A DNA stretch of 64,000 bases, taken from positions 62,001-126,000 of the forward strand of contig LDXJ01000059.1 of the NCBI GenBank assembly GCA_001029295.1. Reading direction: 5' to 3'. Within the stretch, counting starts at the first letter, position 1. Each line of letters starts with the position of its first letter. Under the pieces are notes generated by a model. It was not told where the DNA came from. It did not search any database and saw only the letters and a program-made list of their open reading frames with translations. Shown piece after piece: positions 17,425 to 26,884 of this stretch. A program made the translations under genes and the position numbers. This DNA comes from Peptococcaceae bacterium CEB3 (GTDB lineage Bacteria; Bacillota; Desulfitobacteriia; Desulfitobacteriales; Desulfitobacteriaceae).

Positions 17425-18873
17425 ATGAAAAAGTATGATTTTTTCATCGACGGGGGATTTGTCTCAAGGGCGACCACAAAGACGATAGCTGTCGTCAATC
17501 CAGCGACGGAAGAAGTCATTTCCGAGGTACCGGCCGGGACGGCGGAGGATGTGAAAGAGGCGGTGACCGCCGCCGAGAAAGCCCAGAAATCCTGGGCTAA
17601 GCTTGCTGCCGTGGAGCGAGCCGGGTATTTGCACAAGATCGCAGGCGGACTGCGCGAAAACGCCGAGAATTTGGCGAGGACCATTGCCGAAGAGCAAGGG
17701 AAGATTTTGCCCTTATCACGGGTGGAAGTGAATTTCTCTGCGGATTATTTGGACTACATGGCGGAATTCGCCCGGCGCTATGAAGGGGAGATCATTCAGA
17801 GCGATCGTCCGAATGAGAACATCCTCCTCTACAAGATGCCCATTGGTGTCATCGCGGGAATCTTGCCCTGGAATTTCCCCTTTTTCTTGATTGTGCGGAA
17901 AATGGCTCCGGCCTTAGTCACAGGGAATACGATTGTGGTTAAGCCCAGTTCGGAAACCCCGAATAACGCTTTTGAATTTGCCAAGATCGTGGCGGCATCT
18001 GCTTTGCCCAAAGGAGTGTTCAACCTGGTATCCGGTTCAGGCGGAGTCGTGGGCGAGGCCTTGGCCGCTCACCCGAAAGTGGGTATGGTCAGCCTCACCG
18101 GCAGTGTGGAGGCCGGTATCCAAGCGATGAAGGCGGCCGCCCGCAACGTGACCAAGGTATCCTTGGAACTAGGGGGCAAAGCCCCGGCCATTGTCATGGC
18201 GGATGCGGATTTGGATTTGGCAGCGAAAGCTATACGCGATTCGAGAGTTATCAACACCGGTCAAGTGTGCAACTGCGCCGAGAGGGTATACGTCCAGGAG
18301 TCTGTCGCCGAGAGGTTTATTGAGAAAGTCACTCAGGAGATGAAGAACACCAAATATGGCGAGCCTCTGACAGAACCTGATTTGGATATGGGCCCCTTGG
18401 TCAGTAAACAGCAGCTGGAGAATGTCCAGGCTGCGGTGCAACAGGCGCTTGAAGACGGAGCCCAACTCGTCCTGGGTGGTAAGGGTTCTGAACGGGAAAA
18501 GGGATATTATTATGAGCCAACGGTGCTCACCCATTGCAAACAAGACTCGGCCATTATGAGACGCGAGATCTTCGGGCCGGTTCTGCCGATAACGACCTTC
18601 AAGGATCTGGACGAAGCGATTGAGATGGCCAATGATTGTGATTACGGCCTAACTTCATCCATCTATACGCAGAATATTGATGTAGCCATGCGAGCCTGTA
18701 ATGAAATCAAATTCGGCGAGACTTATATCAACAGGGAAAACTTTGAAGCCATGCAGGGCTTTCATGCTGGCTGGCGCAAGTCAGGCATCGGTGGAGCTGA
18801 CGGTAAGCATGGTTTAGAGGAGTATCTCCAGACCCATGTGGTTTATCTGCAATACAATCAGCACACAAAATAA
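17425..18873 (+). CDS. aldA: Lactaldehyde/glycolaldehyde dehydrogenase (AldA-like)
   Basis: 482 residues with strong likeness to E. coli AldA. The nucleophile motif NTGQVCNCAERVYV places the catalytic Cys near residue 282. The AldA-like C-terminus has TYINRENFEAMQGFHAGWRK then SGIGGADGKHGLEEYLQTHV. LPWNFPFFLI and VSLELGGKAP mark the NAD and glutamate sites. It oxidises L-lactaldehyde or glycolaldehyde to lactate or glycolate. These are the aldehydes released when class II aldolases split 6-deoxyhexulose- or pentulose-1-phosphates, so it completes cluster 1. GAAAGGAGAAG precedes ATG 17425. Confidence 0.88.
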   Translation: MKKYDFFIDGGFVSRATTKTIAVVNPATEEVISEVPAGTAEDVKEAVTAAEKAQKSWAKLAAVERAGYLHKIAGGLRENAENLARTIAEEQGKILPLSRVEVNFSADYLDYMAEFARRYEGEIIQSDRPNENILLYKMPIGVIAGILPWNFPFFLIVRKMAPALVTGNTIVVKPSSETPNNAFEFAKIVAASALPKGVFNLVSGSGGVVGEALAAHPKVGMVSLTGSVEAGIQAMKAAARNVTKVSLELGGKAPAIVMADADLDLAAKAIRDSRVINTGQVCNCAERVYVQESVAERFIEKVTQEMKNTKYGEPLTEPDLDMGPLVSKQQLENVQAAVQQALEDGAQLVLGGKGSEREKGYYYEPTVLTHCKQDSAIMRREIFGPVLPITTFKDLDEAIEMANDCDYGLTSSIYTQNIDVAMRACNEIKFGETYINRENFEAMQGFHAGWRKSGIGGADGKHGLEEYLQTHVVYLQYNQHTK

Positions 18874-19720
18874 AGAGTGATTCGCGGGCCTAATACGTTA
18901 AGCGGAGGTGTTGTCTTGCCGTTCCGGTCCTTACGCCGGGACGAGGACAAGGTTCGAGGATACTCTGGGTGCTCAATGTGTGTTCAACCTCTTGAACCAA
19001 CCAAGCCAGAGTTGGGTCATCTGACGCGTCGTGAGGTGGTCAGAAAAAGGCCTGAGGGCGATAGTCCACTTACCGCCAAATGTCGTGCGCCGTCACACCA
19101 AACTGTCAAAGCCCGTCTCATCTATTCGTCATGGATAGGGTGAGCTCGTTGGTGTTAGACAGACGGGCGAGTGTTCGTAAAAGTGGTACAGCCACAGGGC
19201 CCAGTCTGACAGGAGGTGGCCAGTAATTAGACGACTCCCTAGCGCTATTTCCCAATTTTTGTGGTTGGACCGCTTCCTCGAAGTCTGCCTCCTATACAAT
19301 GTAAAGAGGTGCCAAAACCCCGTTCTCAGCGACGGGGTTTTCTTCATGCAACGTTCGTTCACTGAACACTCGAGCCCGCCGGTCATACCCAGGCGTGTTC
19401 CATCTGTCCCCACCATCCTAGAGGGCGTCCTCCTGCTTGTAGTCAACTGAGCGGAAAGCCCGGTCGTTCCATGGCATGATAGGGCTATTGAGTTCACCAA
19501 GCAGGGAATAGCCGCAACTCATCTTATTTTCACCTTGTATCGAGACACTCCGGTACTTGTTGGGTATTTTGCACTTGCAAACATATATACACTAGCGGGC
19601 AACAAGATTTTGTTTAGCTCCTGCCCCAAAGGCGGGTGACACCTGTGGCGACGTTGTTGTTGCTTTGGCCGCTATTGCCGGCCGGATCGTGTATCTAAAA
19701 CGCAGGGCTGCATGTCACCT
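18874..19720. other. Long gap without a recognisable gene
   Basis: About 850 bases between aldA and the next regulator. Open frames on both strands (for example 18877-19143 plus and 19129-19500 minus) show no family pattern I recognise and lack good starts. A clear intrinsic-terminator hairpin lies at 19314-19341. The segment may be the worn remains of a mobile element, but I cannot support that. Confidence 0.5.
19314..19341. terminator. Bidirectional intrinsic terminator
   Basis: AAAACCCCGT and ACGGGGTTTT form a 10-base-pair stem around TCTCAGCG, with T-runs on both strands. It is well placed to insulate cluster 1 from cluster 2. Confidence 0.75.
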
Positions 19721-19726
19721 TACGGA

Positions 19727-19774
19727 TTGACAACGGAATAGGACTATGCTAAACTGTCCCTGTAATCGATTACA
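19727..19774 (+). promoter_or_regulatory. Promoter and LacI-type operator of cluster 2
   Basis: TTGACA (19727-19732), a 17-base spacer and TAAACT (19750-19755) form the promoter. TGTAATCGATTACA (19761-19774) is a perfect 14-base palindrome with a central CG, sitting over the expected start of transcription. The following LacI-family gene is therefore probably autoregulated, together with whatever is co-transcribed. The sequence differs from the cluster 1 operator, which predicts two separate regulators. Confidence 0.8.
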
Positions 19775-19796
19775 TCTACGAATGGAATTATAGACG

Positions 19797-20816
19797 ATGG
19801 TAAAAATGAGCGATGTCGCCAAACGCGCAAATGTCTCTACGGCGACTGTGTCCAGGGTTTTGAGCAAAGAAGGGTATGTCTCGGAGGAAACGCGTAACAA
19901 GGTATTGGAGGCCATTGATATTCTGGGCTACACGCCAAACCGGCTGGCTAGCAACTTTCGCAAAAGCAGCTCCCATACGGTTCTGGCGATTATTCCCGAT
20001 ATCACCAATCCCTTTTTCTCGGAGGTTGTGAAAGGTTTGGAAAAGGTTGCTGCCGAACGAGGATATCACGTTCTATTAGGGGATACCGGCAATTCTTTGC
20101 ACGTTGAACGGGACCTCATGGAACTGGTGCGGGAGCAGGTGGCGGACGGGGTAATTTTAGCGACGGCCCGGGTTACGAACGAGGAAATTGAAAAACTCGG
20201 CAGGGGGCTGCCCATTGTTGTAGCTTGCGAATATTTTGACGGGATTTCCATACCCACGGTATCCATTGACAACGTCGTGGCGGCAAGGGAGGCGACCCAA
20301 TATTTGATTGATTGCGGTCATCGCAGAATTGCCTTTATTTCCGGACGCTTCAACATCGTTTTGAATCGTGATCGGATACGCGGATACCGTCAGGCCCTCG
20401 AATACAATGGACTTCATGTGCACGAGGGTTTGATCCAAGAGGGCGACTGGACCATGGAATCGGGGATGAATGCCATGTCCCGCATTTTGGCTATGGATCA
20501 ATTACCGACCGCAGTATTCGCGGCCAGCGACGAGATGGCGGTGGGGGCACTGAAGAGTTTGAAAGCCAAGGGATTAAGAGTGCCGGACGATATGTCGGTT
20601 ATGGGCTTTGACGACATTTCCCTCAGTGAGATGGTGGAGCCGGAATTAAGCACAGTGCAGCAGCCGAAGCGTGAGCTGGGAGAATTGGCAATTCGCATGC
20701 TTCTCAACATTATTGAGGGCAAGAAGTTGGAACGGACGCAGGTGATCTTATCGCACAGGCTGGTTATCAGAGGCTCAACAGCCCCGCCAAGGTCTGCTCA
20801 TGAGGGCGGCAGGTAG
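19797..20816 (+). CDS. LacI-family transcriptional regulator (sugar cluster 2)
   Basis: 339 residues. The HTH reads MSDVAKRANVSTATVSRVLS then the hinge, followed by a sugar-binding domain (ILAIIPDITNPFFSEVVKGL, VMGFDDISLSEMVEPELSTV). ATG 19797 or the ATG nine bases later could be used; neither has a strong ribosome site, and the leader is only ~35 bases. It is the first gene of a likely operon with the Gfo/Idh oxidoreductase, 76 bases downstream. The sensed molecule is probably the substrate or first product of the ABC importer at 23-28 kb. Confidence 0.92.
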   Translation: MVKMSDVAKRANVSTATVSRVLSKEGYVSEETRNKVLEAIDILGYTPNRLASNFRKSSSHTVLAIIPDITNPFFSEVVKGLEKVAAERGYHVLLGDTGNSLHVERDLMELVREQVADGVILATARVTNEEIEKLGRGLPIVVACEYFDGISIPTVSIDNVVAAREATQYLIDCGHRRIAFISGRFNIVLNRDRIRGYRQALEYNGLHVHEGLIQEGDWTMESGMNAMSRILAMDQLPTAVFAASDEMAVGALKSLKAKGLRVPDDMSVMGFDDISLSEMVEPELSTVQQPKRELGELAIRMLLNIIEGKKLERTQVILSHRLVIRGSTAPPRSAHEGGR

Positions 20817-20892
20817 AGTTTTGCCCCTTATCTGCGGCGCCGGGGCTGTGTTGGCCGACCGGGAAAATAGAGAGGAATAAGGGGGCAGGAGA

Positions 20893-22107
20893 ATGGAGTC
20901 GCTCAAGGTTGGCGTGATTGGTACGGGGTTCATCGGCCCGGTACATGTGGAGGCAATTCGCCGCTTAGGCCATGTGGAGGTCACGGCGATTGCGGGAGTG
21001 GATCAGGCGTCTGCAGACAGGGCGGCCGGAGAACTTGGAATCCCGAAGGCTTACGCAGACTATAGGGAGCTCTTGGAGGACACTGAGATCGTGGCGGTTC
21101 ACAATTGCACGCCTAACCATTTACATTACAAGGTGAACCGAGACAGTATCCTTGCAGGCAAACATTTGCTTTCCGAAAAACCATTGGCCTTGTCGAGCTC
21201 AGAGACTTCAGAACTCCTACACTTGGCGGAAACGCGGGGGATTGTCCATGGAGTCAACTTTAATTACAGGCAGTATCCCCTGGTCCAACATCTGCGCTCT
21301 CTCATTAGGAGTGGAGAATTGGGTGCGGTACGATTAATTCGCGGAAATTACCTTCAAGACTGGTTGTCGGAGGATACGGATTACAACTGGCGGATTGAGC
21401 CACAGTTTGGCGGTCCGTTGCGGGCGGCGGCAGATATCGGATCTCATTGGCTGGACCTGGTACAGCACATCACGGGTCAGAGGATCACGGAGGTGTTTGC
21501 CGATCTCGCTACGGTTTTGCCCGTGCGCAAGCGTCCGATAGACGAGAGGCTCACTTTTTCTCAGGCGCAAGGTACGGGTGGGACTGAAAACGGCAAGGAC
21601 AATTTTGAACGGGTCAAGGTAGAAACAGAAGATTATGCGACACTATTGTTGCACTTCAACGGCGGAGCGGTGGGAACCGTGACGGTGTCCCAGGTGACAC
21701 CAGGACGGAAAAATCATCTTGTTTGTGAAATCGATTGTAGCAATTCGTCTGTTTACTGGTCCCAGGAGGAATCGGAGAAAGTTTGGATTGGACACAGAAA
21801 TAGGGCCAACGAGCTGCTGATGGCGGACCCGCTTTTGCTGGGCAAAGATGTAATGGATTACATCCATTATCCTGGCGGGCATAACCAAGGATGGCCTGAT
21901 GCATTGACGAATATGATGAGGCAATTTTACCGCGAAGTCATTCAACGGGAACAAAAAGGAAACCGCACGGCAGAGAGTTCGCGATCATCCGGCGAGCCGG
22001 GACAGTTCGCCACTTTTGCGGATGGACACCGGTTACAATGCGTTCTGGAGGCTGTCTTGGATAGCCACAGGACCCGGAGGTGGGCAAAGGTTTCTTATCT
22101 GAGCTGA
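20893..22107 (+). CDS. Gfo/Idh/MocA-family oxidoreductase
   Basis: 404 residues. The NAD(P)-binding start GVIGTGFIGPVHVEAIRR, the EKPLALSSSE motif that carries the conserved Lys, and the second-domain signature AAADIGSHWLDL with the catalytic His are present. Family members oxidise or reduce hydroxyls on sugars and inositols, often giving a 3-keto sugar. An extra acidic, low-complexity stretch lies near residues 355-375. GGCAGGAG precedes ATG 20893. The start of the TIM-barrel gene follows within 30 bases. The pairing resembles inositol pathways and the 3-keto-glycoside cleavage systems that use this enzyme pair. Confidence 0.88.
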   Translation: MESLKVGVIGTGFIGPVHVEAIRRLGHVEVTAIAGVDQASADRAAGELGIPKAYADYRELLEDTEIVAVHNCTPNHLHYKVNRDSILAGKHLLSEKPLALSSSETSELLHLAETRGIVHGVNFNYRQYPLVQHLRSLIRSGELGAVRLIRGNYLQDWLSEDTDYNWRIEPQFGGPLRAAADIGSHWLDLVQHITGQRITEVFADLATVLPVRKRPIDERLTFSQAQGTGGTENGKDNFERVKVETEDYATLLLHFNGGAVGTVTVSQVTPGRKNHLVCEIDCSNSSVYWSQEESEKVWIGHRNRANELLMADPLLLGKDVMDYIHYPGGHNQGWPDALTNMMRQFYREVIQREQKGNRTAESSRSSGEPGQFATFADGHRLQCVLEAVLDSHRTRRWAKVSYLS

Positions 22108-22136
22108 TGATGTTGGGAAAGGAAGTGAGAAAACCT

Positions 22137-23114
22137 ATGCAATTAGGGGTGTTGACGGTACTGTTCCAGGACAAGCCTCTGGAGGAAATGTTGGATATCG
22201 TGCAAGAGTTCGGCTTGGATGCCATCGAACTGGGAACAGGAAACTATCCGGGCAATGCGCATTGCAACCCCGACGAATTGCTGTCCGATGCGCCTATGCT
22301 GCGCAGAATGCAGGACGCCATTGCAGCCCACGGGTTGGTGGTTAGTGCTTTGAGTTGTCAGGGTAACCCGCTGCACCCCAGACTAGATGTGGCGCGGCAG
22401 GCACACGATGTCTGGCGGAAGACCGTTTTATTAGCGGAACGTACAGGAATTCGTTGTATTAATGTCTTTTCCGGCTGCCCTGGGGACTCAGACACGGCTT
22501 CAGCGCCCAACTGGGTGACCTGTGCCTGGCCACCCGACTATGAGAGGGTTCTGCAGTGGCAATGGCAGAAGAAGCTCATTCCTTATTGGCAAGACGAGGC
22601 CCGATTTGCCGAAAACCACGGGGTTCAGCAGATTGCTTTTGAAATGCATCCTGGATTCATGGTGTACAATCCCGAAACGCTCATGCGCCTGCGCGAAGCG
22701 GTAGGTTCACAGATTGGGGCCAATTTTGATCCCAGCCATCTGATCTGGCAAGGGATCGAACCTGTGGCCGCTATCCGTTACCTGGGAGAGAGGGGTGCGC
22801 TCTTTCATTTCCATGCCAAGGACGTCGCTTTGGCTGAGCACAACATTCACATTCAGGGTGTATTGGATACAAAATCATATGCCAAAATTCCGGAGCGTTC
22901 TTGGACTTTTCGCACCGTCGGTTACGGGCAAACCGAGATGAAGTGGAAGAACATGATCAGTGCGCTCAGATTGGTGGGCTATGACGGTGTCTTAAGCATT
23001 GAGCATGAGGATGCAATGATGTCGCCCCTGGAGGGATTCAGAAGGTCCGTCGAGTTGCTCAAACGCTGTGTCGTGCGCGAACCAGCCGGCTCTGCTTGGT
23101 GGGTAGGGAATTGA
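22137..23114 (+). CDS. Sugar isomerase/epimerase-type TIM-barrel enzyme
   Basis: About 325 residues of the AP-endonuclease-2/xylose-isomerase-like family. Motifs include MQLGVLTVLF, GLDAIELGTGNYPGNAHC, AFEMHPGFMVYN (metal Glu), NFDPSHLIWQGI (Asp/His), FHFHAKD (His) and SIEHEDAMM (Glu). ATG 22137 has GGAAGTGAG upstream and fits the family start; an earlier frame opening at 22080 overlaps the previous gene. With the Gfo/Idh protein it may isomerise, dehydrate or cleave a 3-keto sugar or glycoside. The exact reaction cannot be fixed from sequence. Confidence 0.85.
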   Translation: MQLGVLTVLFQDKPLEEMLDIVQEFGLDAIELGTGNYPGNAHCNPDELLSDAPMLRRMQDAIAAHGLVVSALSCQGNPLHPRLDVARQAHDVWRKTVLLAERTGIRCINVFSGCPGDSDTASAPNWVTCAWPPDYERVLQWQWQKKLIPYWQDEARFAENHGVQQIAFEMHPGFMVYNPETLMRLREAVGSQIGANFDPSHLIWQGIEPVAAIRYLGERGALFHFHAKDVALAEHNIHIQGVLDTKSYAKIPERSWTFRTVGYGQTEMKWKNMISALRLVGYDGVLSIEHEDAMMSPLEGFRRSVELLKRCVVREPAGSAWWVGN

Positions 23115-23148
23115 TCAGAAGGGGGTGATTCGTCAACCGGCAGAGTCT

Positions 23149-23165
23149 CGGGATGGGGAATCCCG
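23149..23165 (+). promoter_or_regulatory. Small intercistronic hairpin
   Basis: CGGGAT and ATCCCG form a 6-base-pair stem in the 112-base gap between the TIM-barrel gene and the binding-protein gene. Such hairpins often protect or process mRNA so that the binding protein is made in excess. I see no separate promoter. Confidence 0.3.
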
Positions 23166-23226
23166 GCACTTTAGATGGTGGTATAGGGTATGGTGGGTGT
23201 ACTGAAAGTAGAGGGAGGAACATTAC

Positions 23227-24327
23227 ATGTTGAAAAAAGGTCTGGCAACCACAATCGTATTGAGTCTGGTGGCGGTCTTTCTGTTAGCGGCGGGATGTGG
23301 AACACCGACCGGCAAGAGCACATCGAGTTCCGGCAGCGGTTCAGGCAAGTCTTTTGTCATAGGCGTGGCTAACGGATACATCGGAAATGACTGGCGCACA
23401 CAAATGATCGCAGATGTGCAACAGGTCGCCAAGACGTATGAGGAAAAGGGAGTTATCTCCAAGCTCATTGTTGAAAACGCGAACAACGATGTAACACAGC
23501 AAATCTCGCAGATTCAGAATATGATCAACTCCGGTGTCAATGCGATCATGATCGACCCGGTGTCGGCAACCGCACTCGTTCCGGCCATACAAAAGGCGCA
23601 GAAAGCCGGTATCCTGGTAATTCCGTTTGATGGTGTCGTTAATAATCCGAAAGTAACAAACATTACAACCGATCAATACAGTTGGGCCAAAGGAGGGGCA
23701 CAATGGCTGGCGGATCAGTTGCATGGGAAAGGAAATATCATCCTAATGGATGGCCTGGCGGGAGTGCCGGCCGAAAATATCCGGGCGCAAGCAGAGCAGG
23801 ATGTTTTCTCCAAATATCCGGGTATCCATGTTTTGCAGAAAGTGTTCGGGGGCTGGGCAGAGGCAACAGCCGAACAAAAGATGACCAGTCTGATTGCGAC
23901 TTATCCCAATATCGACGGAATCTACACCCAGGACGGTATGGGAATGGGAATCGTCCAAGCTTACATCGCAGCGCATAAAAAGCCGCCGTTGATGACCGGA
24001 GATGTCACAGTGGGCTTCTTCAAGTACTGGACGGAGCATCAGAGTTCTGGGTTCCACAGCTATGTTGAGTCCAATCCGCCGGGAATCGGAGCGACGGCGC
24101 TTGAGTTCACGGTGAACATGTTGCAGGGCAAAAAGCTTAAGAGCTCGTCTATTCAGGCAAATCCGGTGGACACGTCACAAACGAATACGGTCCTTGTGAA
24201 GTCTCCGCTGACAGTGACGGACACCAATCTGCAACAGGTTTGGAACTCGACAATGAAGGGCAAACCGAGTTCATACAGTTTGGATGCGTGGCTTACCCCT
24301 TCCCAAGTGGACGCGTACTTCCAGTGA
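23227..24327 (+). CDS. Sugar ABC transporter substrate-binding lipoprotein
   Basis: 366 residues with a lipoprotein signal peptide (MLKKGLATTIVLSLVAVFLL, lipobox LAAGC near residue 23), a Ser/Gly linker (TSSSGSGSG), then a type 1 periplasmic-binding fold of the ribose/RbsB class (FVIGVANGYIGNDWRTQM, NSGVNAIMIDPVSATALVPA, VIPFDGVV). It would sit on the outer face of the membrane and deliver a sugar or sugar-like ligand to the ATPase and two permeases downstream. AGGGAGGA precedes ATG 23227. Its stop codon lies inside a 28-base sequence repeated after the second permease. Confidence 0.92.
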   Translation: MLKKGLATTIVLSLVAVFLLAAGCGTPTGKSTSSSGSGSGKSFVIGVANGYIGNDWRTQMIADVQQVAKTYEEKGVISKLIVENANNDVTQQISQIQNMINSGVNAIMIDPVSATALVPAIQKAQKAGILVIPFDGVVNNPKVTNITTDQYSWAKGGAQWLADQLHGKGNIILMDGLAGVPAENIRAQAEQDVFSKYPGIHVLQKVFGGWAEATAEQKMTSLIATYPNIDGIYTQDGMGMGIVQAYIAAHKKPPLMTGDVTVGFFKYWTEHQSSGFHSYVESNPPGIGATALEFTVNMLQGKKLKSSSIQANPVDTSQTNTVLVKSPLTVTDTNLQQVWNSTMKGKPSSYSLDAWLTPSQVDAYFQ

Positions 24328-24350
24328 ACTCGTTCAACTGAAGTTGAACA
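24323..24350 (+). repeat. 28-bp direct repeat with hairpin, unit 1
   Basis: This 28-base unit contains the stop codon of the binding-protein gene and the inverted repeat GTTCAACT-GA-AGTTGAAC (24332-24349). A second copy with two differences lies at 27956-27983. Together they flank exactly the ATPase and the two permease genes. Confidence 0.8.
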
Positions 24351-24383
24351 AAATGACTTGACAAAGCAAGGAGGGGACCGGGG

Positions 24384-25910
24384 GTGCTGACGATAGAAGG
24401 GCTTCGCAAAGAATACGGCGCGGTTGTCGCCTTGCAAGGTGCATCTCTGACTCTTGTGCCCGGCACCATACATGCCTTGCTGGGAGCGAATGGGTCCGGG
24501 AAGAGTACGCTGGTAAAAATGTTAGGTGGTGTTGTTCGTCCCACAAAAGGGACGATTTGGGTCGATGAGCAAAGGCTCGAGGTTGGCAGTCCGGCGCACG
24601 CGATTCATAAGGGCATTGCCGTTTCTTACCAGGAGACGAGTCTGGTGCCCAGCATGTCGGTGGCAGATAACGTGCTGCTCGGGATCGAGCCTACAGGAAA
24701 AGCCGGGTACGTGGCGCAACGGTCCCTTAGAGAACGGGCAGCGGAGATCCTCGACCAGTTGGGGTTAAATATTCCGCCGGACGTTCCTGTCGGTGAGTTA
24801 CCCACGAATATCCAGCATCTTCTGGAGATCGGGAAGGCACTTGTCAAAAGGCCCAAGTACATGGTTTTGGACGAAGCAACCGCAGCTTTGCGCCGCGAAG
24901 AGGTAAAAAGGCTCTTTAGTATCGTCTGCAGCCTTCGGGATGAAGGGGTGGCCATTCTCTTTGTCTCCCACCGCTTTGACGAAGTTTATGCAATTTGCGA
25001 CCGGGCCACGGTTCTGCGCAACGGAGCCGTGGTCGGCACCCGGTCTCTAAGTAATACATCGCGAGAAGAACTAATTCAGGACATGATCGGCCGAAGGATC
25101 TCGTTGGAACCGGTGCAGCAAAAAACCGGGACCTCATTTAAAAAGCAGGCAGTCTGTTTGAAAGCGAGGTCTCTGACGAACGCGGAACTTCGGGGCGTGG
25201 ATTTGGAAGTTAGCGCAGGAGAAATTGTGGGAATTGGGGGGCTTCAGGGACAAGGTCAGACCGCACTCCTTCGTGCGCTCATTGGCGCAACCACCGTTCG
25301 CGGCGATCTGGAAACGGATGGCCATCAGGGACTGTTTCGCAATCCGTCACATGCGGCTGGGAATGGAGTTCGTTTCATTTCCGGAGATCGTGGGCGTGAG
25401 GGGGTATTTGGACAACGCTCCATATACGAGAACATAGTGATTGGGCGTATCGCAACTTTTCCACTGTGGAAAAGGGCATCCCAACGGGGAGAGAACCAGG
25501 CTGCCCGGGCGTTGGTCGAGCAACTGAAGATTGTTCACCACTCCCTCTTTCAGGAAGTGAGGGGTTTGAGCGGAGGAAACCAACAAAAGGTGCTATTCGC
25601 CCGGACGCTGGCTTCAAAACCGAACGTTGTCATCCTGGATGATCCGACCAAGGGCGTGGATGTGTCAACCAGAATGGAGATTCATCGCCTGCTGCGCAAC
25701 CTGGCCGGCGAAGGAGTGGGTCTGCTGATTGCATCCAGCGATGACGAAGAACTGGCCGAGGTTTGCGACCGTGTGCTCATTATGTACGAGGGACAGATCG
25801 TCAGGGAACTTACAGGTGACCTGCAGCCCTCCCATATTACAAAAGCGTCGATTGAAGGGGCTCAATCGGAAAAGGGGAAAGGGGCTGAGACACGTGCGGA
25901 CTCCCTTTAA
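24384..25910 (+). CDS. Sugar ABC transporter ATP-binding protein (RbsA-type, two domains)
   Basis: 508 residues with tandem nucleotide-binding domains, as in RbsA/XylG. Domain 1 has Walker [10 protein letters not shown] near residue 34, an unusual signature region ([16 protein letters not shown]) and Walker [10 protein letters not shown]. Domain 2 has the degenerate Walker-like [12 protein letters not shown], the signature [12 protein letters not shown] and Walker [13 protein letters not shown]. It powers import through the two following permeases. The start is GTG 24384 behind GAGGGGACCGGGG. The start of the next gene overlaps its end. Confidence 0.92.
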   Translation: MLTIEGLRKEYGAVVALQGASLTLVPGTIHALLGANGSGKSTLVKMLGGVVRPTKGTIWVDEQRLEVGSPAHAIHKGIAVSYQETSLVPSMSVADNVLLGIEPTGKAGYVAQRSLRERAAEILDQLGLNIPPDVPVGELPTNIQHLLEIGKALVKRPKYMVLDEATAALRREEVKRLFSIVCSLRDEGVAILFVSHRFDEVYAICDRATVLRNGAVVGTRSLSNTSREELIQDMIGRRISLEPVQQKTGTSFKKQAVCLKARSLTNAELRGVDLEVSAGEIVGIGGLQGQGQTALLRALIGATTVRGDLETDGHQGLFRNPSHAAGNGVRFISGDRGREGVFGQRSIYENIVIGRIATFPLWKRASQRGENQAARALVEQLKIVHHSLFQEVRGLSGGNQQKVLFARTLASKPNVVILDDPTKGVDVSTRMEIHRLLRNLAGEGVGLLIASSDDEELAEVCDRVLIMYEGQIVRELTGDLQPSHITKASIEGAQSEKGKGAETRADSL

Positions 25911-26880
25911 TTTGAATCAGAGAGCTACGCGAATATTCCGTTCCCCAGCGATGATTGGATGGGTGTTATTCCTAATCGGCCTAGTTGCCAACGCGATCGT
26001 TCAACCTACCCTATTCAAACTATCCGTCATCAACTCCAACCTAGGGCTGGCGGCTCCGCTGATAATGGTAGCCATTGGGCAGACTGCCGTTGTGCTGGCG
26101 GGCGGGATTGACTTGTCTGTAGGGTCCATTGTGACGCTGACAAATGTTCTGGTTGTAAGCTTGTACAGTTTTCATCACACCGGCTTTTGGCTGGCGGCGA
26201 TTTTTGGGGTCGCGGCGGGGATGGCGGTCGGGGTTGTTAACGGATTCATCATCAGTGTTGTGCGAATTCCGGCCTTGCTGGTTACATTTGCCATGATGTC
26301 AATCGTCAACGGTGTGGCACTCGCCATTCTTCCTCAGCCCGGCGGACAGATTCCGGCGGATATTTATCAGATTTATGGCAGTACAGTAGGAGGGCTGCCC
26401 TTCCCGTTCCTCCTCATTGTTTTTGGGGTTTTGTTATGGATGATTTTCCGCTATCGCAAGATTGGCCGTTATTTAATCGCGGTTGGCGGAGCGGATTGGT
26501 CCAGTCGGGCCAACGGTATCCCGGTCACAAAAGTGAGGTTTCAATCCTACATCCTGTCAGCCACGTTTGCCAGCTTAGCCGGACTGTTTCTCACCTCGGA
26601 GGTGAGTTCCGGGGATCCGCTCATTGGCGCGTCTTATGCGCTTAATTCTCTGGCGGCGGTGGTTCTGGGCGGCACGGCGCTTGCGGGCGGCCGGGGCTCA
26701 GTCAGCGGCTCGGCGGGGGGTGCGCTGTTTCTGATTCTCGTGCAAAATATCGTGTACTTCGCCAACGTACCTTCATATTATCAGACGTTGGTTTCCGGTC
26801 TCATTGTGGTTATTGGTCTGGCAACAACCGGAGTCTTATATGTGCGGTCGGGTAAATTGCATCTGACCAACGGGAGGTGA
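25894..26880 (+). CDS. Sugar ABC transporter permease 1 (RbsC-type)
   Basis: About 329 residues, 8-10 hydrophobic helices. The RbsC-family signature is clear: AIGQTAVVLAGGIDLSVGSI, then LAAVVLGGTALAGGRGS near the C-terminus. GTG 25894 behind AAAGGGGAAAGGGG is preferred; it overlaps the ATPase gene by 17 bases, which implies translational coupling. It forms the membrane channel with permease 2. Confidence 0.88.
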   Translation: MRTPFNLNQRATRIFRSPAMIGWVLFLIGLVANAIVQPTLFKLSVINSNLGLAAPLIMVAIGQTAVVLAGGIDLSVGSIVTLTNVLVVSLYSFHHTGFWLAAIFGVAAGMAVGVVNGFIISVVRIPALLVTFAMMSIVNGVALAILPQPGGQIPADIYQIYGSTVGGLPFPFLLIVFGVLLWMIFRYRKIGRYLIAVGGADWSSRANGIPVTKVRFQSYILSATFASLAGLFLTSEVSSGDPLIGASYALNSLAAVVLGGTALAGGRGSVSGSAGGALFLILVQNIVYFANVPSYYQTLVSGLIVVIGLATTGVLYVRSGKLHLTNGR

Positions 26881-26884
26881 TGGC

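Noticed and set aside
18877-19500. Possible genes in the gap after aldA
   Set aside because: Frames on both strands lack ribosome sites and family patterns, and a terminator interrupts them.
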